Below, piece by piece: positions 7,990-15,942 of a DNA stretch of 64,000 nt. Each line of letters starts with the position of its first letter. Position 1 is the stretch's first letter. The DNA comes from Aestuariimicrobium sp. p3-SID1156. GTDB lineage: Bacteria; Actinomycetota; Actinomycetes; Propionibacteriales; Propionibacteriaceae. The notes beneath the pieces were generated by a model. It was not told where the DNA came from. It made no database searches and saw only the letters and a list, made by a program, of their open reading frames with translations. The stretch covers positions 186,001-250,000 of the forward strand of contig NZ_JALXXB010000002.1 in the NCBI RefSeq assembly GCF_025144225.1, read 5' to 3'. The translations under genes and the position numbers were made by a program.

Positions 7990-8877
7990 ATGCGCATCGC
8001 CATCGCAGGAGCCTCCGGTCTGATCGGCTCCACCCTCACCCAGCATCTCCGGGACCACGGCCATGAGGTCGTGCGCCTGGTCCGGCATGCGCCCAGGGAC
8101 GCCGACGAGCGGCGCATCGACAGCTCTGCGCGCACCATTGAGTCCCCGGGGCTCAGCGACGTGGACGCGGTCGTCAACCTGGCCGGCGTCGGCATCGCCG
8201 ATGGCCGCTGGACCGGGGAGCGCAAGCGCGCCATGCGTGCGTCGCGCGTTGTCACCACCGAGACGATCGTGGAGGCCCTGGCCGACGCACCCCGCTGCAA
8301 GACCCTGCTCAACGGCTCGGCTGTCGGTTACTACGGCGACCAGGGTTCCCGCGAACTCCGCGAGGACGACGTCTACGGTCGCGACTACCTGGCCAACCTC
8401 TGCGTGGCCTGGGAGAAGGCCGCCGGTCTGGCTCCTGAGGGCGTCCGGGTCGTCACGCTGCGCACCGGGCATGTCCTGTCACGCGAGGGCGGCATCCTGG
8501 GCAAGCAGCGCCTGATCTACCAGCTCGGGTTCGGCGGTCCGATCGGCTCTGGCGAACAGTACGTCAGCTGGATCTCCATCGAGGACTACTGCCGCGCGGT
8601 CGAGTTCCTGCTCACCCACCCCGAGGTGTCCGGGCCGGTGAACATGACCGGGCCCGCGCCGGTGCCGCAGGCGGAGTTCAGTCGAGCCTTCGCGCATGCC
8701 CTGGGGCGGCCCGCGAAAATGCCGATGCCGCTGCCCCTCGCCAGCCTGGTGTTCACCAAGGAAATGGTGCAGGACGCCCTGTTGGCCAGCCAGAACGCGG
8801 TCCCCGCGAAGCTGCTCGAGCACGGCTTCCAGTTCCGCCACCGCACCGTCGACGAGGCGATGGACGCCGCCACGTAG
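7990..8877 (+). CDS. TIGR01777 family epimerase-like oxidoreductase
   Basis: A 295-residue atypical short-chain dehydrogenase of the SulA/TIGR01777 group. It has the Rossmann start MRIAIAGASGLIGSTLTQHL, the family marker VNLAGVGIADGRWT (residues about 63-76), SAVGYYGD in place of a catalytic Tyr motif, and a C-terminal DUF1731-like segment (LGRPAKMPMPLPLASLVF, then NAVPAKLLEHGFQFRH). Family members bind NADP but their substrates are unknown; E. coli YfcH is one. It follows the DUF2218 gene by 4 bp and converges on a membrane protein gene 9 bp downstream. Confidence 0.9.
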   Translation: MRIAIAGASGLIGSTLTQHLRDHGHEVVRLVRHAPRDADERRIDSSARTIESPGLSDVDAVVNLAGVGIADGRWTGERKRAMRASRVVTTETIVEALADAPRCKTLLNGSAVGYYGDQGSRELREDDVYGRDYLANLCVAWEKAAGLAPEGVRVVTLRTGHVLSREGGILGKQRLIYQLGFGGPIGSGEQYVSWISIEDYCRAVEFLLTHPEVSGPVNMTGPAPVPQAEFSRAFAHALGRPAKMPMPLPLASLVFTKEMVQDALLASQNAVPAKLLEHGFQFRHRTVDEAMDAAT

Positions 8878-8886
8878 GCGCTGGGG

Positions 8887-9570
8887 TCAGGTCTCGGTGC
8901 GACGCAGCCAGCCGCGGCGCCACGTCGGGACCACCGCCAGCAGGAACGCACACAGCGCCCCGGCGGTGGTCATGAACCAGGCCGGTCCGGCCGACACCCG
9001 GTCATCGGTGGCGACCGCGATCAGCATGAGAAGCATGAGCAGCCCGAGCAGCAACTGGGTGGCGGTGAAGGTCGCCACCAGCCAGGACCATCGGCGCCCG
9101 AGCAGACCGCCGGCGGCGAGGAGAGCCGTCACCGCAGACGCCAGTGTCGCCAGGAAGTAGTAGACCCAGAAACTCTCGAAGACCCCGGAATTGCCGACCA
9201 GCAAGTGTGGGGTCCACTGGGACAACAGCACACCGCTACTCCACGGGTGGCCGGTGGGGTAGTACATCGGCGTGAACAGGCCGTAGACCAGCGCCAGCGC
9301 CGAGGTCGCCATCAGGATCTGTGTCATCAGCCGCGTCCTCAGCGGAGCGCGGCGCTGGAAACCGGGGGGCTCCACCGGCCCCTGCAGGATCGGGTAGGGG
9401 CCGGGACGACCCGGCTGCCACGGTCCGGCGGGGTAGTAGGGCGCGGGCGGCGGGAAGCCGTACGGGCTCGGGGCCCCGGGCGGCGCGGCCGGGCGGAACG
9501 GTGGCTGCGCACCCCACGGGGCGCCCGGCGGGCGGGGCTGCTGGGGCGGTGGCCATGGGTTCTGCGCCAT
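8887..9570 (-). CDS. Proline-rich four-helix membrane protein
   Basis: A 227-residue protein of unrecognised family. The first 80 residues are rich in Pro, Gly and Ala with aromatic spacing (PPPAPYYPAGPWQPGRPG), a low-complexity cytoplasmic tail common in actinobacterial membrane proteins. Four hydrophobic helices follow (TQILMATSALALVYGLF; YYFLATLASAVTALLAAGG; WLVATFTATQLLLGLLML; GALCAFLLAVVPTW). The start is the ATG at 9570. No catalytic motif is visible. Confidence 0.75.
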   Translation of the reverse strand: MAQNPWPPPQQPRPPGAPWGAQPPFRPAAPPGAPSPYGFPPPAPYYPAGPWQPGRPGPYPILQGPVEPPGFQRRAPLRTRLMTQILMATSALALVYGLFTPMYYPTGHPWSSGVLLSQWTPHLLVGNSGVFESFWVYYFLATLASAVTALLAAGGLLGRRWSWLVATFTATQLLLGLLMLLMLIAVATDDRVSAGPAWFMTTAGALCAFLLAVVPTWRRGWLRRTET

Positions 9571-9674
9571 GCGTTCGAGGCTACCAGCGCGCCACTGCCG
9601 GCCCTGCGGACCAGCCGCTTGGGCCTGACTCAGATGTAGTAGACCTTGCCCGGCACCTCTTCGACCCAATACCC

Positions 9675-11093
9675 CTAGAAGGGGCCGTCGTACATCTTGA
9701 TGTACTGGCGGCCACCCAGACAGGCGCGCTGGATGCTGCGCGCAGTCGTGGTGACCGTGAAGGTTCTGGTGCCGCGGGTGTAGCGGCGTCCATCGGCCAG
9801 CACCTCGAAACAGGTGACCTTGCCCGGGTTGAAACGCACGGTGCGGGCAAAACGGAAGTCCCAGCGGTCGGTCTCGTAGCCGGTGCGGTAGGTGGCGACC
9901 GACTCCTGGGCGTACCAGCCGGCCATCGGGCCAGAACTCAGCAGGGACCAGCAGCCGACGCGTCCCTTGAACGAGGTCCGAGCAGAGGACTCGTACACAG
10001 TGGTGGCACTGGGCGTCCAGTACTTCTCGACACTGCCCTGCCGCAACAGCACCTTCACGCCGGCCTGGACGCGCACCTTGCCAGGCTTGCTCCACGTGCA
10101 GAAGTCGCGTATCAGCTGGTCGAGCACGACGCCGAACGGGGCCAGGCGGGTCATGTTGTACAGCTGGTGGAAGCAGTCGGCATGCACGGAGTGGTAGCTG
10201 GTGTGCAGGTTGTTGTTGGTGTTGTAGTAGCGGCTCACGTAGCCGGGGTTACGGCAGTTCCCGCGGTAGCGCCACATCGTGTAGAGCCCGCCCTTGATCA
10301 GCGGGAGGACACGCGTGTCCTTGGAGAGGTAGTAGTACTCCAGCAGGTCGATGATGGCGTAGGCCTGGCCGTTGAAAACCTGGGAGGAGTGGCCGTCGGG
10401 GAAGGGGTACTCCTCCAGCCACAGGCACTGGTTGGCGTCCACGCTCGCGATCCAGGGCTTGCCGACGGCTCGCGGCACGAAGAAGGCCTGCAGCAGCTGG
10501 TCGCGGTACTTCAGGAAGATCGGGTCACCGGTGAACTTGTGCAGGCGCCAGGCGGCGGTGACGAACTCGCCCTGGGCGAAGGCGCTGTGCCAGCCAGCCG
10601 CCAAGGTGCCGTGGGCGACGCTCCAGGGGAACTCGTAACGGACGAAGGCGCCGCCATCGCGGTAGGCAGCCCGTTTCATCATGCCGTGCATGACCTGGAC
10701 GGCCTTGTCCAGGCTTGCCTGCACCTGATTCAGCTCTAAGTTGTTGATCTGGTAGTTGATGAACCAGCCCACGCGCGAGGGGTGTGCTCCCCAGACGTCC
10801 TTGATGTAGGACAGGGGCACGCCGTCAGGGGCCATTCTGAAGCCGGCCGAATAATCCGGGTCGATGGTCTTCTTCGGGCCGTGGTTGGGCCATCCGTTGG
10901 GGATCCAGGCCAGGGCCGGGGTGGACAGCTGCTTGAAGGTGGGTTGGGCCCCGTGGGCCGAGGAGGTCACCAGGAGGTCCAGCGGGGCGCTCCCGGTTCC
11001 GAAAAGCTCAGTGCCGGTCAGGGCAAGGGAGGCCAGACCGGCTCCCAGCGCTGAACGACGAGTGAGGGCTGTGCGTCGTGTGAGCACGGTCAT
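9675..11093 (-). CDS. Secreted D-glucuronyl C5-epimerase-like protein
   Basis: A 472-residue exported protein. The N-terminus TRRTALTRRSALGAGLASLA is a Tat-like signal, ending near SAHGAQP. The body matches the D-glucuronyl C5-epimerase C-terminal domain family (PF06662), with QGEFVTAAWRLHKFTGD, EEYPFPDGHSSQVFNGQAYA and HSVHADCFHQLYNM. Such enzymes invert glucuronate to iduronate in polysaccharides; bacterial substrates are mostly unknown. Start is ATG 11093. The frame stops at TAG 9675-9677, but 14 more plausible codons (GYWVEEVPGKVYYI, then TGA at 9630-9632) follow in the same frame, so the C-terminus may be truncated by a point mutation. The hairpin CCCCT/AGGGG surrounds the TAG. Confidence 0.85.
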   Translation of the reverse strand: MTVLTRRTALTRRSALGAGLASLALTGTELFGTGSAPLDLLVTSSAHGAQPTFKQLSTPALAWIPNGWPNHGPKKTIDPDYSAGFRMAPDGVPLSYIKDVWGAHPSRVGWFINYQINNLELNQVQASLDKAVQVMHGMMKRAAYRDGGAFVRYEFPWSVAHGTLAAGWHSAFAQGEFVTAAWRLHKFTGDPIFLKYRDQLLQAFFVPRAVGKPWIASVDANQCLWLEEYPFPDGHSSQVFNGQAYAIIDLLEYYYLSKDTRVLPLIKGGLYTMWRYRGNCRNPGYVSRYYNTNNNLHTSYHSVHADCFHQLYNMTRLAPFGVVLDQLIRDFCTWSKPGKVRVQAGVKVLLRQGSVEKYWTPSATTVYESSARTSFKGRVGCWSLLSSGPMAGWYAQESVATYRTGYETDRWDFRFARTVRFNPGKVTCFEVLADGRRYTRGTRTFTVTTTARSIQRACLGGRQYIKMYDGPF

Positions 11094-11173
11094 GGTGTGT
11101 CTCGATTCAGATGCTCGGCCGTGCCACCTCGCGCGACCCTGGCGTCCATCGCCTCGGACATTAGACAACACCC

Positions 11174-11187
11174 CTCGTCCTGACGAG
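11174..11187. promoter_or_regulatory. Inverted repeat upstream of C5-epimerase gene
   Basis: CTCGTCCTGACGAG is a palindrome with 6-bp arms and a 2-bp centre. It lies about 80 bp upstream of the epimerase start and just upstream (on the minus strand) of a TAATGT that could be a -10 element. It could be an operator for an unlinked regulator; this is weak inference. Confidence 0.3.
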
Positions 11188-11243
11188 AAACTGGGACGCC
11201 CGAATTCCCGACAGGGTCGTCACGGCGAAGACGCTGGAGAACG

Positions 11244-11723
11244 TCACCGCCGCGTCGGATCGATGACCAGGTCGGCGAGCTCCCACGGCCGGTGGAGTCG
11301 CCAGTGTTCGGCCTCCTGGGCGGCCCAGCGATCCCAGTGCGGGGCGTACAGGTCGCCATCTCGCGCCAGGGCCCGGTGCTTGCGGGTGGCGGCGTCCAGC
11401 TCCAGCCAGATGCCGAGGGTCGCCAGCTCGCGGTTCTCGGGAGTGAGGGCTCCGCAGCCCTCGATGATGATGCCCTCGTCGGGGTTGATCGGGTACCACT
11501 CGGCGGGCTCGTTGGTGTCCCAGTTCCAGCTGCGGTAGCCGGGGTTTTCTGGGCGGAGCATCGCCGGGACCATCGAGGAGGCGGCCGCGAGGCCGTCCCA
11601 GCCGGGGTAGCAGTCCTCCAGGCTGACGAGGTGGACGCCGAGCAGGGCGCGCAGATTCGTGGCGAAGGTGGTCTTGCCCGAGCCCGAGCCCCCGTCGACG
11701 AGCACCACCAGGCGGCGGCTCAT
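11244..11723 (-). CDS. P-loop kinase of thiamine-transport operon
   Basis: A 159-residue uridine-kinase-like P-loop protein. The Walker A motif is VDGGSGSGKTTFA (about residues 9-21). A further acidic element is LVSLEDCYPGWDG, followed by IIIEGCGALTPENR (Walker B-like) and a lid-like LDAATRKHRALARDGD. Nucleoside or small-alcohol kinases have this design. Its ATG overlaps the ykoC stop (ATGA), so it is the last gene of the riboswitch-controlled ykoEDC operon. That context suggests salvage phosphorylation of thiamine or its pyrimidine or thiazole precursor, but the substrate is not evident from sequence. Confidence 0.8.
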   Translation of the reverse strand: MSRRLVVLVDGGSGSGKTTFATNLRALLGVHLVSLEDCYPGWDGLAAASSMVPAMLRPENPGYRSWNWDTNEPAEWYPINPDEGIIIEGCGALTPENRELATLGIWLELDAATRKHRALARDGDLYAPHWDRWAAQEAEHWRLHRPWELADLVIDPTRR

Positions 11724-12466
11724 GAGCCGATCACCCACAGCGTCCCCGCTTGCCAAGCGGCGATCAGGGCGGCCGCACCGATGGCGATGCTCACACCGAC
11801 CGCGATGGCGTCCGGCCAGCCGACCGTGGAGGGCCGCGCCCAGGTCCGCTCGTTCCCACCGAATCCTCGGGCCTCCATCGCGGTCGCCAGCCGCGACCCA
11901 CGCCGGACGGCGAAGACCATCAGCGCAAAGGCCATGGTGAACCAGCGCCTCAGGCGTCCGGTGTCGCCCAGGCCGCGGGCGCGGCGGGCGTGTTCGAGCG
12001 AGCGCCAGTCGTCCAGGAAGAGCCCGACCATGCGCACGCCGGCCAGCGTCCCCAACACGAAGCGGGCGGGGAGCTTCGCGACCTGGGCCAGGCCGTCGGC
12101 CATGTCGGTGGGGTCGACGGTGGTGAAGAGCAGGATCGTGGGCAGACCGAGGGCGAAGACACGGAGGAAGGCGGCCAGTGCCATGCGCACGGACTGGTCG
12201 CTGATCGTGATCAGGAACCAGTGGAAGTGCACCTCACCACCGGGTTTGCCGTAGAGCGCCATCGAGATCGCGCCGAGGGGGGCGACCAGCAGCAGGGGGA
12301 TCAGCCTCGTGCCGATGGTGCGCAGCGGGAAGCCGACGACCGGCGCCAGGGCCAGGCATGACAGGAAGACGACGGTCGCGGAGACCCAGTCCAGCGTGAT
12401 GATCACCGGGATGCTGAGCAGGATCGCGAGCAGAAGCCGTGTCACCGGGTTGATGCGGTTGATCAT
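11720..12466 (-). CDS. ykoC: ECF transporter transmembrane component (YkoC/EcfT)
   Basis: A 248-residue EcfT-type membrane protein with about five helices, beginning MINRINPVTRLLLAILLSIP. It contains the two Ala-Arg coupling motifs that contact the ATPases: ARRARG (in EHARRARGLGD) and an EARGF segment (AMEARGFGGNER). It lies 3 bp after the ykoD stop and overlaps the kinase start by 4 bp. With YkoE and YkoD it forms an energy-coupling-factor importer for thiamine or hydroxymethylpyrimidine. Confidence 0.9.
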   Translation of the reverse strand: MINRINPVTRLLLAILLSIPVIITLDWVSATVVFLSCLALAPVVGFPLRTIGTRLIPLLLVAPLGAISMALYGKPGGEVHFHWFLITISDQSVRMALAAFLRVFALGLPTILLFTTVDPTDMADGLAQVAKLPARFVLGTLAGVRMVGLFLDDWRSLEHARRARGLGDTGRLRRWFTMAFALMVFAVRRGSRLATAMEARGFGGNERTWARPSTVGWPDAIAVGVSIAIGAAALIAAWQAGTLWVIGS

Positions 12467-12469
12467 GGT

Positions 12470-13945
12470 TCAGCCCACCTCCAACCCGCTCGGAGTGAGG
12501 TGCCAGTGGTGCTGGCCCAGGGCGCGTTGGTAGGCCTGGTCGTGGGTGACCGACAGCACCGTGGCACCTTGGGTGACCAGCGTGGCGATGAGCTGGACAA
12601 GCTCGATCCAGGTGGAGCGGTCCTGCCCGAAGGTGGGTTCGTCGAGGAAGATCACCTGCGGACCGGTCGCGAGGACGGTGGCGACCGAGAGCCGGCGCTT
12701 CTCGCCCCCTGAGAGGGTGAACGGGTTTGCCCGGGCGAGTCCGGTGAGGCGCAGGGTTTCCATCAGCGGTTCGATGCGGGACGCGGTACGGGCGGCGTCC
12801 CAGCCCAGGGCGCGGGGGCCGGCTTCCAGTTCCTCCCGCACGGTGGTGGCGACGAACTGGTGCTCGGGTTCCTGGAAGACGGTGCCGATGCGGGTGGTCA
12901 GGTCGCGGCCTGGCCAGGTGGATGGGTCCTCCGCGCGCACGTGACGCCAGCGCCAGCCCTGGCGGGCGGGGGGACGCAGGTGTTCGGCGGCGCTGATGGT
13001 CCCGTCGAGGGGTGCGAGGAGTCCGGCGAGGGTGAGGGCCAGGGTCGACTTGCCGGCGCCGTTCGGGCCGGTCAGGACCGTCGAGCCGCCTTCGCGGAGC
13101 TGGGGGTTCAGGTCGTGCTGGACGATGTGCTCGCGGGTGCGTCCGATGGTGAGGTTCTCGCCGGTGAGGATCGCTGGTGTTGCCTCCGTGGCAGGGAGCT
13201 GGAGGTCGGGGAGGGGCTCTCCGGGCACCCAGATCCCGGCGTCCACGAGGGTGTGGCGGTGGCGTTCGATGGTCTCGCGGGCAGGGCCGTCGGCGAGCAG
13301 GCCGCCGTCGGAGCCCAGGACGATGACCCGGTCGACCAGGTCAATCCAGGTGTCGACGCGGTGCTCGACCACGACCAGGGTACGGCTGCGGTCGGCCACC
13401 AGGCGTTCGACAGCGCCGGTGACCTCGGCGATGCCGACGGGGTCGAGGTTGGCGGTCGGCTCGTCCAGCAGCAGGATGTCGGCGCGCATCGCGATCGCGC
13501 CGGCCAGGGCGAGCCGCTGCTTCTGGCCGCCGGACAGTGCTGAGGTCGGACGGTTCAATTCGACGCCCAGGCCGACCTCGGCCAGGGCATGGCGGACTCG
13601 GGGCCAGATCTCCTCGCGGGGCACGCGCAGGTTCTCGCAACCGAAGGCCACGTCATCACCGACGCGTTCGAGCACGACGGAGGACTCAGGGTCCTGCTGG
13701 ACCAGTCCCATCCGGCCGATGCAGCGGGTGGGGTGCTTGCCGTCGACCAGCAGGCGTCCGGCCTGTTCGCCCTCGTCACCGGCGATAACTCCGGCCATCG
13801 CGTGGAGCAGGGTGGACTTGCCGCTCCCGGAGGCGCCCAACAGCAGGACGCGCTCGCCGTCCGCGATCTCGAAGGTGAGGTCGCGGACGGCCCAGCGGGT
13901 GCGGCTGGCGTGGCGCCAACCCCACCCTTCAGCAGAGATCGCCAC
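12470..13945 (-). CDS. ykoD: ECF transporter dual ATP-binding protein (YkoD)
   Basis: A protein of about 491 residues with two fused ABC ATPase domains. Domain 1 has Walker A LGASGSGKST, Q-loop VQQDPESS, signature ALSGGQKQRLALAGA and Walker B ILLLDEPTANLDP. Domain 2 has Walker A TGPNGAGKST, Q-loop FQEPEHQF, signature TLSGGEKRRLSVA and Walker B VIFLDEPTFGQD. This is the YkoD arrangement of the YkoEDC importer. The start is uncertain: GTG at 13945 lies 1 bp after the ykoE stop and directly precedes the ABC fold; GTGs at 13993 and 14011 would overlap ykoE. Confidence 0.9.
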   Translation of the reverse strand: MAISAEGWGWRHASRTRWAVRDLTFEIADGERVLLLGASGSGKSTLLHAMAGVIAGDEGEQAGRLLVDGKHPTRCIGRMGLVQQDPESSVVLERVGDDVAFGCENLRVPREEIWPRVRHALAEVGLGVELNRPTSALSGGQKQRLALAGAIAMRADILLLDEPTANLDPVGIAEVTGAVERLVADRSRTLVVVEHRVDTWIDLVDRVIVLGSDGGLLADGPARETIERHRHTLVDAGIWVPGEPLPDLQLPATEATPAILTGENLTIGRTREHIVQHDLNPQLREGGSTVLTGPNGAGKSTLALTLAGLLAPLDGTISAAEHLRPPARQGWRWRHVRAEDPSTWPGRDLTTRIGTVFQEPEHQFVATTVREELEAGPRALGWDAARTASRIEPLMETLRLTGLARANPFTLSGGEKRRLSVATVLATGPQVIFLDEPTFGQDRSTWIELVQLIATLVTQGATVLSVTHDQAYQRALGQHHWHLTPSGLEVG

Positions 13946-13946
13946 C

Positions 13947-14588
13947 TCAGGCGATGCGGCGGTCGCGTCCCGAGGCGAAACGGTCAAGCGCACCGGTGGA
14001 GGCCAGCGCACGGACCAGTAGCCAGCCCAGGATGCCCGCGAGCACGATGCCGGAGATCACCCAGGTGATGCCGTAGATGAGGTTGAAGGCCAGCGACTTC
14101 TCGATGTTGCGGTAGAGGAAGTACTCCAGGATGACCGCGCCGATGCCCGCGCCGGCGCCGGCGAGCATGGCGACGGAGAGACTGAAGCGACGGTAGAGGA
14201 AGAGGGCGAAGATGATCTCGGCGCCCAGACCCTGTGCAAAGCCGGAATACAGGGTCTCGATGCCCCACTGGTTGCCGATCGCGAAGGAGACGCTGGCGGC
14301 GATCATCTCGACCAGGATCGCGGCTCCCGGCTTGCGGATGGCCAGGCCGCCGACGACGCCGCCGAGCACCCAGACGCCTGAGGCGAGGCCACCCAGGCCG
14401 GGGGTGATGGCGTCGAACCAGGGGACGCCGGCACCCCCGATGAAGTTCCAGACCCAGAAGATGAGGCCGACGGCCACGCCGAGGACGGCGGTGACCACGA
14501 TGTCGACCACGCGCCAGCCGCGGGTGGGGGCGGCGGAGGTTTCGTCGACTGCTGCATTGTGCGTGGAGTTGTGCGCGGTGCTTGCCAT
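13947..14588 (-). CDS. ykoE: Thiamine/HMP ECF substrate-binding component YkoE
   Basis: A 213-residue S-component with about six helices. It starts MASTAHNSTHN, followed by RVVDIVVTAVLGVAVGLIFW and FDAITPGLGGLASGVWVL, which resemble YkoE (PF09819). A substrate-pocket-like region is FAIGNQWGIETLYSGFAQGL. The ATG at 14588 has a GGGAG ribosome site. It is the first gene after a TPP riboswitch, so it is shut off when thiamine diphosphate is plentiful. Bacterial YkoEDC systems import thiamine or its pyrimidine moiety. Confidence 0.9.
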   Translation of the reverse strand: MASTAHNSTHNAAVDETSAAPTRGWRVVDIVVTAVLGVAVGLIFWVWNFIGGAGVPWFDAITPGLGGLASGVWVLGGVVGGLAIRKPGAAILVEMIAASVSFAIGNQWGIETLYSGFAQGLGAEIIFALFLYRRFSLSVAMLAGAGAGIGAVILEYFLYRNIEKSLAFNLIYGITWVISGIVLAGILGWLLVRALASTGALDRFASGRDRRIA

Positions 14589-14620
14589 GGTGTGCTCCCT
14601 GTGGTTGGGGGGCACGGGTG

Positions 14621-14639
14621 CATGCCGACCTTCGGCATG
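14621..14639 (-). promoter_or_regulatory. Hairpin in riboswitch expression platform
   Basis: CATGCCGA and TCGGCATG form a perfect 8-bp stem with a 3-nt loop, between the TPP aptamer and the ykoE ribosome site. It lacks a following U-run, so it probably takes part in switching between open and closed leader structures rather than acting as an intrinsic terminator. Confidence 0.5.
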
Positions 14640-14644
14640 AAGAG

Positions 14645-14740
14645 ACGCTCTCCCTGCGCCGGTATGAGCCGGATCAGGTTCGACGGTCGGGGCGATGCAG
14701 CCCCCTCTCAGCCCGTTCCCGGACTCCCGTGGTGCTGGCC
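14645..14740 (-). ncRNA. TPP riboswitch (THI element)
   Basis: Read on the minus strand, the 5' side has GGGAGTCCGG, then GGGCTGAGAGGG (CTGAGA at 14706-14711), then GAACCTGATC (14672-14681), then ACCGGCGCAGGGAG, the consensus blocks of the thiamine diphosphate aptamer in the right order. A downstream 8-bp hairpin (14621-14639) and a C-rich stretch lie before the GGGAG of ykoE. No U-tract is seen, so control by masking the ribosome site is more likely than termination. Confidence 0.95.
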
Positions 14741-14743
14741 AGT

Positions 14744-15649
14744 CTAGAGAGTGATGCCGTGATCTGTCTCTTTGGCGAGGCCGTCGGTGAGGAGGGAGTC
14801 GAGGGCTCTGGCCGTTTGCTCGGGATCGTGGTGTGCCTCAACCGCCCTGAGCAGCGTTGCCCGCGCAAGGGGGCTGCTGGCGTGGCGGAGCTCGGCCATG
14901 AGCCGGCCCCGGCACTGGCGGTCGGTGCCCTGCCATTGCTGGACGCGGCGCGGCTCGGTGGAGGTCGGCTTCCCTGCGGCGAGCCACTGGCAGTCGGTGG
15001 CGACGGGGCAGTGGGCGCAGTCGGGGTTGCGGGCGGTGCAGAGGAGCGCGCCGAGTTCCATCGACGCCGCGGCCCAGTGGGGGGCCGTGGTGTCGTCCGT
15101 GGCGTCGAGCCACTGGAGGGCGCGCCGCCTGTCGGCCGTGGTGGGTGTGGGGGAGGCGTCGTCCGGGGTGTCGATCCGGGCGAGGACGCGGCGAACATTG
15201 GTGTCCATGACCGGCTCGCGGCGTCCATGGGCGAAGCTGGCGATAGCGGCGGCGGTGTACTCCCCGACCCCGGGCAGCCGCCTGAGGGCTTCGGCGGTGG
15301 TGGGAACCTGGTTGTGGAGCTCGGTGGCGATGGTCGTGGCTGCCGCGTGGAGGCGAAGCGCACGCCGCGGGTAGCCCAGGCGTCCCCAGGCCCGGACCGC
15401 TTCGGAGGCGGGCTCGGCGGCAAGGTCGGCGGGTGTGGGCCAGCGGGTGAGCCACTCATGCCACGGCCCCAGGACACGGTTGACCGGGGTCTGCTGGAGC
15501 ATGAACTCACTCACCATCACACCCCACGGGGAGGCGTCGGCCCGACGCCACGGGAGGTCACGCGCGTTCTGGTCGTACCAGTCGAGGATCGTGGCGACGA
15601 TCTCGGTGCGTGGGCGTCCCGGCTGCGGGGCGGTGCTGCGGGCGGGCAT
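14744..15649 (-). CDS. mutY: A/G-specific adenine glycosylase MutY
   Basis: A 301-residue DNA glycosylase that removes adenine mispaired with 8-oxoguanine. It has the catalytic-helix start FMLQQTPVNRVLGPW, the helix-hairpin-helix RRLPGVGEYTAAAIASFA, the catalytic Asp in VMDTNVRRVLAR, and the [4Fe-4S] cluster pattern C-x6-C-x2-C-x5-C in CTARNPDCAHCPVATDC. The usual C-terminal NUDIX-like domain is absent or minimal, as in many actinobacterial MutY proteins. The start is ATG 15649. Its 3' end lies next to the TPP riboswitch. Confidence 0.93.
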   Translation of the reverse strand: MPARSTAPQPGRPRTEIVATILDWYDQNARDLPWRRADASPWGVMVSEFMLQQTPVNRVLGPWHEWLTRWPTPADLAAEPASEAVRAWGRLGYPRRALRLHAAATTIATELHNQVPTTAEALRRLPGVGEYTAAAIASFAHGRREPVMDTNVRRVLARIDTPDDASPTPTTADRRRALQWLDATDDTTAPHWAAASMELGALLCTARNPDCAHCPVATDCQWLAAGKPTSTEPRRVQQWQGTDRQCRGRLMAELRHASSPLARATLLRAVEAHHDPEQTARALDSLLTDGLAKETDHGITL

Positions 15650-15735
15650 GGGTCGATTGTGCCGCGTCCGCCCGCGGGGGCCCTACTTGCGCGGGCAAAG
15701 GGGCATCCGCGCGGCCAGCAACTCGCTGCCCGTCG

Positions 15736-15803
15736 CAAACCAACCCATCTTTGTCAGCCCTACCTGTCATTGCGGGTAGGGCTGACAAAGATGGGTTGGT
15801 TTG
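15736..15803. repeat. Long perfect palindrome, copy 1
   Basis: Two perfectly complementary 29-bp arms (15736-15764 and 15775-15803) enclose the 10-nt loop TGTCATTGCG. The arm core is CATCTTTGTCAGCCCTACC. It lies in the 293-bp region between the divergent mutY and AbiEi/DUF559 genes, where a terminator would not be expected, and has no T-tract. A second copy with the reverse-complement loop lies at 16952-17013, on the other side of the gene. I see nothing else in this intergenic region. Confidence 0.9.
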
Positions 15804-15942
15804 TGTCGCCGCCGCTCCGTCGCCCCCGGCCAGACCGCCTGCATTGCTACGCGTGGACGCCAAACGGCACCCTCCCCGCCGTTGTCCACAGATTTGGCGG
15901 CGGGTCTGGTGATCGCCCCCGTCGCGAGGGACGGTTGGCCGT

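Noticed and set aside
15736..15803. Palindrome copy 1 as an ordinary terminator
   Set aside because: It lies between two divergent gene starts and has no T-tract, so no transcript would be expected to end there.
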